From: a bacterium
GTDB lineage: Bacteria; KSB1; UBA2214
DNA length: 6,173 nt
Direction of reading: 5' to 3'
Assembly: GCA_029560815.1 (NCBI GenBank)
Contig: JAKQKF010000211.1
Location: 1-6,173, forward strand
Both the position numbers and the translations under genes were made by a program. The notes under the pieces were generated by a model. The model saw nothing but the letters and a program-made list of their open reading frames with translations. It was not told the origin of the DNA and did no database searches. This document shows, piece after piece, positions 1 through 3,271 of this stretch (its first letter is position 1; each line of letters starts with the position of its first letter).

Positions 1-825
1 GATTTGCTCGCCGGTCGTGTGCTTTGGCGAACTCTTCATCCGTTTCTCTTCTCTGAATTGACTCTCGAAAAAACCTTTGCGGAATCTTTGCAGCATGGTA
101 TGCTGCCGGTAGTGGTTTCATCGCCGGTGCCGTCCGATACGCTCGCCACTTATATCAGCCTCTATATCCGCGAAGAGGTTCAAATGGAGGGGCTTACTCG
201 CAAGGTCGGCAACTTTTCGCGATTTTTGGAAGCCGCCAGTTTCTCACATGCCTCTGTTCTCAATACGAGCAATGTTGCACGTGAATGCCAGGTGGAACGA
301 AAAACGGTCGAATCCTACATCGGCATTCTCGAAGATATCCACCTGGTTTTTAAAGTGCCTGTGTTCAGCAAAAAGGCGAAGCGTGCCCTGATTTCACATG
401 CCAAGTTTTATTTCTTTGATACAGGTGTTTTTCGTGCTCTCAGACCGGCGGGACCACTGGATCGTCCTGAAGAAATAGAGGGAGCTGCCCTGGAAGGATT
501 GGTCGCGCAGCAATTCAGAGCCTGGAATGCCTATTCAGGCAACCGGTACGAAATGTTTTTCTGGCGCACGCAGGGTGGCGTGGAAGTGGATTTTATCCTT
601 TATGGTGAGGACGGCATCCATGCATTTGAGGTTAAAAATAGTGATCGGGTGCGTCCTGAAGATTTGCGCGGATTGAAAGCTTTCAGGCAAGATTATCCCG
701 CCTGCACAGCCGTTTTGCTCTATCGCGGCAAAGAAAGGCTGCTGGTCGACAACATACAGTGCTTGCCATGCGCTGATTTCCTACGAGAACTTGTACCAGG
801 AACCCGGCTGCCGATCATGGCATGA
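1..825 (+). CDS. AAA_14/DUF4143 family ATPase, C-terminal part (5' end outside window)
   Basis: This is the C-terminal 274 residues of a predicted ATPase of the AAA_14 plus DUF4143 family. The reading frame is open from base 1 (GAT TTG CTC...), and the apparent TTG start at base 4 lies inside the conserved LLAGR...HPF..SEL segment that normally follows the ATPase core. The true start, Walker A and Walker B therefore lie upstream of the window. Numbering from the TTG codon, the DUF4143 part includes a winged-helix-like stretch (about residues 87-115, NTSNVARECQVERKTVESY) and KFYFFDTGVFRAL (134-146). A restriction-nuclease-like fold follows: E164, WRTQGGVEVDFIL (187-199, with D196) and FEVK (208-211). 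E164, D196, E209 and K211 have the spacing of a PD-(D/E)xK site, but I cannot show activity. Family members are usually about 370-420 residues, so roughly the first third is missing. The cellular role of the family is not established. GC is lower than in the right half of the window. Confidence 0.9.
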   Translation, partial: DLLAGRVLWRTLHPFLFSELTLEKTFAESLQHGMLPVVVSSPVPSDTLATYISLYIREEVQMEGLTRKVGNFSRFLEAASFSHASVLNTSNVARECQVERKTVESYIGILEDIHLVFKVPVFSKKAKRALISHAKFYFFDTGVFRALRPAGPLDRPEEIEGAALEGLVAQQFRAWNAYSGNRYEMFFWRTQGGVEVDFILYGEDGIHAFEVKNSDRVRPEDLRGLKAFRQDYPACTAVLLYRGKERLLVDNIQCLPCADFLRELVPGTRLPIMA

Positions 826-826
826 C

Positions 827-859
827 CGGAGCGATGCCGGAGATACCGGAAACGCTCTG
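827..859 (+). terminator. Hairpin just after the ATPase stop codon, possible terminator without a T tract
   Basis: Two bases after the TGA stop, CGGAGCG (827-833) can pair with CGCTCTG (853-859), with one G-U pair. Inside it, CCGG (837-840) pairs with CCGG (846-849) around an AGATA loop; three unpaired bases lie on each side between the stems. The position suggests a transcript end or an RNA-stabilising 3' hairpin. No run of T follows, so intrinsic termination is uncertain. Confidence 0.4.
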
Positions 860-890
860 TCACACGAAGCAATGCCGGTGGGAGTGAGAA

Positions 891-937
891 ATTGGTGAAC
901 GATGGCTCCGAATTACGGGGTTGGTATCAGATCTGAT
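891..937. repeat. Noncoding repeat, copy A (short)
   Basis: This 47-bp stretch matches 1013-1059 at an offset of 122, including an exact 16-base identity GCTCCGAATTACGGGG (905-920 and 1027-1042). It ends in a perfect 12-bp palindrome, ATCAGATCTGAT (926-937). The same region aligns more loosely with 2117-2163, which lies just downstream of the intact DUF3788 gene. It therefore appears to be a third copy of that gene's 3' flank, without any coding part attached. Confidence 0.65.
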
Positions 938-952
938 GAGATCCCTCGGTAG

Positions 953-1161
953 TTTCTCGTCCCCATTCGTCTCCCGCTTCCGATCTCACCGCAATCGATG
1001 ATTGTCATCAGCATTGGTGAGCGACAGCTCCGAATTACGGGGTGGGTTCAAGATCGGGTTTACTTCAAACTGACCTTGACAGCAATCAGCACTTTTGCAT
1101 TCTTTAGGTCCTGCTCATCCCGGAAAAGAATGGTCAAGCCGGGGAACTTGCTGGTCCGCAG
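953..1161. repeat. Long repeat, copy B (3' flank plus tail of a DUF3788 gene)
   Basis: This segment aligns from end to end with 2056-2265. It opens with TTTCTCGTCCCC, followed by a related C/T-rich stretch (CGTCTCCCGCTTCCG here, CGTCCCCCGCTTCCG there). It continues through a GCAATC-GATGA block, the CGAATTACGGGG region and the last codons of DUF3788. The coding part (1060-1161) is better conserved than the noncoding part (953-1059), as expected for an old duplication of a locus rather than a recent copy. Homology fades after 1161. Confidence 0.75.
1060..1161 (-). pseudogene. Decayed DUF3788 gene remnant (last 33 codons and stop)
   Basis: Read on the minus strand, this encodes LRTSKFPGLTILFRDEQD, then LKNAKVLIAVKVSLK, then TAA. 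The alignment with the C terminus of the intact DUF3788 protein at 2164-2586 has no gaps, and 26 of 33 residues are identical. Most other base changes are synonymous (for example ATC/ATT and TTG/CTG), so the copy evolved as a coding sequence before it was broken. Upstream, at higher coordinates, the frame reads into unrelated sequence, and the other roughly 105 residues are absent from the window. I found no start or ribosome binding site for it, so it is a fragment rather than a small gene. Confidence 0.8.
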
Positions 1162-1219
1162 CGCTTTCCCTCTCCTCTCCACCACACGCACTCATTATTG
1201 CCTGACCTCACAACTTTTC

Positions 1220-1248
1220 TGCAGAATTAGGGTGGAAACCAGAGGGAA
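1220..1248. repeat. 29-bp direct repeat, left copy
   Basis: TGCAGAATTAGGGTGG followed by AAACCAGAGGGAA matches 2024-2052 at 25 of 29 positions in the same orientation. The two copies lie on either side of the DUF4160-DUF2442 gene pair, 804 bp apart. The sequence before each copy is C/A-rich and loosely similar, so the original repeat may have been longer. Confidence 0.6.
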
Positions 1249-1254
1249 ATTGAT

Positions 1255-1284
1255 AACGATCGGGGTGCCATCACGGGGATCGTT
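1255..1284. repeat. Symmetric inverted repeat upstream of the DUF4160-DUF2442 pair
   Basis: AACGATC (1255-1261) is the perfect inverse complement of GATCGTT (1278-1284). Between them, GGG and GGG flank a second small stem, GTG (1265-1267) with CAC (1272-1274), around a CCAT loop. The element is dyad-symmetric and lies about 140 bp upstream of the pair. It could be a regulator site, a cruciform, or a terminator-like remnant; there is no T tract after it. A smaller inverted repeat, ATGCG-TGAT-CGCAT, follows at 1310-1323. Confidence 0.45.
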
Positions 1285-1363
1285 CCATCATGTTTGAAGA
1301 TAATTTTCCATGCGTGATCGCATTTGATGCCGGGAGATTGGATGTGTTCTTATTATTTTATTC

Positions 1364-1392
1364 TTGCTTGAGAATCTGCAGGGTCATACATT
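1364..1392 (+). promoter_or_regulatory. Weak candidate promoter for the DUF4160-DUF2442 pair
   Basis: TTGCTT (1364-1369) and TACATT (1387-1392) are separated by 17 bp. They match the housekeeping -35 and -10 consensus at 3 and 4 of 6 positions. Transcription would begin near 1399, about 25 nt before the chosen TTG start at 1424. The match is weak and promoter rules in the host phylum may differ. Confidence 0.2.
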
Positions 1393-1423
1393 TAAGCAGG
1401 GTTTCCATAAGAAAGAGGCTGCC

Positions 1424-1669
1424 TTGCCGGTTATTCTGCGAACAAGAGGATTCAACTTTTTCTTTTTCTCGAATGAGGGCAATCCCCTTGAACCAATGCA
1501 TATTCATGTCAGAAAAGGTGATGCTACGGCCAAATTCTGGCTTGAACCTGCCATCATGCTTGCCGGATCGTACGAAATGAGCGCAAAAGAATTAATAGAA
1601 GTGCGCAATATCATCATTGAAAATTTTCAACAAATCGAAGGATCGTGGAATGAGTACTTTCGAGAATAG
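1424..1669 (+). CDS. DUF4160 protein, possible toxin-antitoxin partner
   Basis: This is an 81-residue protein of the DUF4160 family. Landmarks, numbered from the chosen start, are an MPVILR-type N terminus, FFFFSNEG (12-19), the family signature PMHIHVRKGDATAKFWLEP (24-42) with H26 and H28, and a C-terminal W-N-E-Y-F (75-79). I chose TTG at 1424 because family members normally begin at exactly this MP(T/V)I segment, and because GAAAGAGG (1411-1418) gives a Shine-Dalgarno-like site 5 nt upstream. The frame stays open upstream to another TTG at 1364, which would add 20 unconserved residues. The stop overlaps the next gene by 20 bp, which implies co-translation. DUF4160 genes often stand next to DUF2442 genes, and such pairs are listed as putative type II toxin-antitoxin systems; which member would be toxic is not shown by this sequence. 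Its molecular function is unknown. Confidence 0.85.
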   Translation: MPVILRTRGFNFFFFSNEGNPLEPMHIHVRKGDATAKFWLEPAIMLAGSYEMSAKELIEVRNIIIENFQQIEGSWNEYFRE

Positions 1670-1928
1670 CGTCAGTGCAAAAAAGGTATGGTTCGATGAT
1701 TATTCGCTGTGGGTGGAACTGACTGATGGCCGCTCCCTCGGGGTTCCACTTGCTTACTTTCCTCGATTACTGCATGCATTGCCTGAACAGCGCCTCCGGT
1801 TTGAAATGAGTGGCGGCGGCACGGGGCTTCACTGGGATGAATTGAATGAGGATATTTCTGTGGAGGGCTTGTTGCTCGGGATCGGCGATCGTATTTCGCA
1901 AGCCGATAAAGAGGAGATTAAAGTCTGA
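1650..1928 (+). CDS. DUF2442 protein, partner of the DUF4160 gene
   Basis: This is a 92-residue DUF2442 protein. Its conserved segments are VWFDDYSLWVELTDGR (13-28), GVPLAYFPRLLHA (31-43) and GGGTGLHWDELNEDISVEGL (55-74), which cover the usual family signature through the end (EDISVEGLL). The start is ATG 1650: GAAGGA (1637-1642) lies 7 nt before it, and conservation begins soon after. An in-frame ATG at 1617 would add 11 unconserved residues and deepen the overlap with DUF4160. The 20-bp overlap with the upstream gene indicates an operon. No DNA-binding motif is obvious, so if the pair is a toxin-antitoxin system, the antitoxin would need to act by direct binding or have a cryptic DNA-binding surface. 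The function is unknown. Confidence 0.88.
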   Translation: MSTFENSVSAKKVWFDDYSLWVELTDGRSLGVPLAYFPRLLHALPEQRLRFEMSGGGTGLHWDELNEDISVEGLLLGIGDRISQADKEEIKV

Positions 1929-2023
1929 GGATTTTTACTCTCGTTTTCACCTGACCGATCCTTGCCCGCCCCCTCTTGTACTCACGCGCCATTCGCGCTC
2001 GTTACCACCAGGCCACGTATTTT

Positions 2024-2052
2024 TGCAGAAATAGGGTAGGCACCAGAGGGAA
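2024..2052. repeat. 29-bp direct repeat, right copy
   Basis: This is the partner of 1220-1248 (25 of 29 identical). It starts TGCAGAAATAGGGTAGG and ends ACCAGAGGGAA. Here it runs directly into the long repeat that begins at 2056, whereas at the left copy it is followed by the symmetric inverted repeat. The 1929-2163 interval otherwise shows no gene. Confidence 0.6.
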
Positions 2053-2055
2053 GGT

Positions 2056-2265
2056 TTTCTCGTCCCCAGCCGTCCCCCGCTTCCGTCCCCGCTGCAATCC
2101 GATGAATCGTCTCAGCATTTTTGTGTGGATGTGCTGAAATACAGGCTGGGCTCCAGATCTGGCCTATTTCAAACTGACCTTGAGAGCGATCAAGGCCTTG
2201 GCGTTCTCGAGGTCCTGCTCATCCCGGTAAAGGATGGTCAAGGCGGGGAATTTGCTGCTCTGCAG
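2056..2265. repeat. Long repeat, copy C (3' flank plus end of the intact DUF3788 gene)
   Basis: This is the counterpart of 953-1161. Its noncoding part (2056-2163) lies downstream of the intact DUF3788 stop codon. It contains a 10-bp palindrome, CCAGATCTGG (2153-2162), directly next to the stop, and the inverted repeat TCAGCA/TGCTGA (2112-2117 and 2132-2137). In the transcript of the minus strand these would form small hairpins after the stop codon, so the element may be the gene's own transcript end. Confidence 0.7.
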
Positions 2266-2586
2266 GGACTGGCGGTACTGCTCTTTCAACTCATCGGCGA
2301 TCGCGGAGGCCATCACCGCCGGCTCCGCCTTGGCGTTGAGATAAAAGGTGGTGCGAAAGCCGCCCTCGACAATCGAGAGCCAAAAGATGGTCTTCTTCTT
2401 CGCCGTCGCCTTTAACAGCCAGCTCTTGCCGTCGTTGTAATAGCGCCATTCCGGGGCGATATCCGGCCAGGCGGAGCGGATGTGATCGAAGAGGGCGAGC
2501 CAGAGCGGCTTGCTCTTGCCGATGTGTCCGAATATGATCTCATCGGTGGGATACTGCTCCGGATCGGACAAGATTGGTTTTTCCAT
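2164..2586 (-). CDS. DUF3788 family protein, intact
   Basis: This is a 140-residue protein of the DUF3788 family, at the usual family length. Recognisable parts are an N-terminal helix region with the phrase PTDEIIFGHIGKSKPLW (13-29), EWRYYNDGKSWLLKATAKKK (46-65), IFWLSIVEGGFRTTFYL (67-83), and a C-terminal block ending DLENAKALIALKVSLK. It has no signal peptide or membrane segment, so it is probably cytoplasmic. The start is supported by AAAAGG (complement of 2594-2599) 7 nt upstream of ATG. It follows the GNAT gene on the same strand after a 97-nt gap and could share its transcript or have its own promoter. A decayed copy of its last 33 codons lies at 1060-1161. The family has no established reaction, and I infer none. 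Confidence 0.9.
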   Translation of the reverse strand: MEKPILSDPEQYPTDEIIFGHIGKSKPLWLALFDHIRSAWPDIAPEWRYYNDGKSWLLKATAKKKTIFWLSIVEGGFRTTFYLNAKAEPAVMASAIADELKEQYRQSLQSSKFPALTILYRDEQDLENAKALIALKVSLK

Positions 2587-2611
2587 TTTATGGCCTTTTG
2601 AGAAGGGATGA

Positions 2612-2635
2612 GGTTCCGGCTTGACCGGGGAAACC
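2612..2635 (-). other. Possible leader hairpin upstream of DUF3788
   Basis: GGTTCCGG (2612-2619) can pair with CCGG (2625-2628) and AACC (2632-2635) around a CTTGA loop, with a 3-nt bulge. It lies in the gap between the GNAT stop and the DUF3788 start, 25 bp from the DUF3788 start codon. It could separate expression of the two genes. In such GC-rich sequence it could also be chance. Confidence 0.25.
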
Positions 2636-2686
2636 TGGCCCGCGCCGGGGTGAACGGAGGCACCGGCCAGCCTGATAAAACAGAAT

Positions 2687-3265
2687 TTATAACTCCTTGC
2701 GCACCCGGCGCTTGCTGCGGGCGGGATCGCCGGCCATTACAAATCCCGCTTTTTCGAAGAGCGAGTCGGTGCCGGTCCATGAAAAGGCGGCGATGTAGCT
2801 GCCGTCCCGGTTGGGTTTGGCCGGGTAGCCCTCGACGATGCGGACCCCGCGCGACTTCATCGCCGCCAGGGCGGCCGCGAGCAGGGCATGCGCCACCCCG
2901 CGCCGGCGGTGCGTGCGCAGCACATAAAAACAGGGGATCGACCAGACCTGCTCCGCATCCTCACACTGGTAGGCGCGGGTGCGGTCGAGCAGAGGGAAGG
3001 AGGGCCGCGGCCCGAAGGTGCACCAGCCGACCGGCACGTCCTCCTCAAAGGCGAGGATGGCGTGGACACTCCCGGTCTCGATGCCGCGGCGCAGCCGCTC
3101 CCTGGCGACCGCGCCCTTGACCTCCGCCCATTTCTCCCCCTTCTCCAGCCGCCAGGCCTGGCACCAGCAGCCCCCGCAGGCGCCGCGCTCGCCGAACAAC
3201 TCCTCCACCTTCGGCCAGTGGGCCGGAGTGACCTCCCCGGTTGTGAACATGTCCGCTCTCATCAT
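2687..3265 (-). CDS. GNAT family N-acetyltransferase
   Basis: This is a predicted acetyltransferase of 192 residues that would transfer an acetyl group from acetyl-CoA to an unknown amine; it is probably cytoplasmic. GNAT motif A is clear: VWSIPCFYVLRTHRRRGVAH (107-126), in which R120-R-R-G123-V-A125 is the acetyl-CoA pyrophosphate loop (R/QxxGxG/A), followed by the helix ALLAAALAAM. Motif B is seen in SLFEKAGFV (168-176). The N-terminal CGGCWCQAW (30-38) is typical of a GNAT subgroup with a CWC segment. The C terminus is very basic (RSKRRVRK). Two starts are possible: ATG at 3265, or the third in-frame ATG at 3250, which gives 187 residues and a better match to the expected N terminus. Either one follows the stop of the secreted-protein gene at 3272 by 6 or 21 nt, so translational coupling is likely. 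The substrate cannot be read from the sequence. Confidence 0.9.
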   Translation of the reverse strand: MMRADMFTTGEVTPAHWPKVEELFGERGACGGCWCQAWRLEKGEKWAEVKGAVARERLRRGIETGSVHAILAFEEDVPVGWCTFGPRPSFPLLDRTRAYQCEDAEQVWSIPCFYVLRTHRRRGVAHALLAAALAAMKSRGVRIVEGYPAKPNRDGSYIAAFSWTGTDSLFEKAGFVMAGDPARSKRRVRKEL

Positions 3266-3271
3266 CAGTTT

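Noticed and set aside
998..1297. Plus-strand open frame of 99 codons across the repeat
   Set aside because: It is antisense to the DUF3788 remnant and resembles no family. The real coding signal here is on the minus strand.
826..1423. CRISPR array, tRNA or transposon ends in the spacer
   Set aside because: The repeats are few, diverged and irregularly spaced. No cloverleaf-like sequence, transposase frame or terminal inverted repeats were visible.
1290..1580. Plus-strand open frame of 96 codons
   Set aside because: It overlaps DUF4160 in another frame and has no family signature; the DUF4160 frame is clearly the coding one.
1166..2055. Integron gene cassette with attC sites
   Set aside because: The repeats and the accessory genes suggested it, but I found no paired GTTRRRY / RYYYAAC core sites in the repeats and no integrase.
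2125..2415. Plus-strand open frame opposite DUF3788
   Set aside because: It is an antisense shadow of a recognisable DUF3788 gene.
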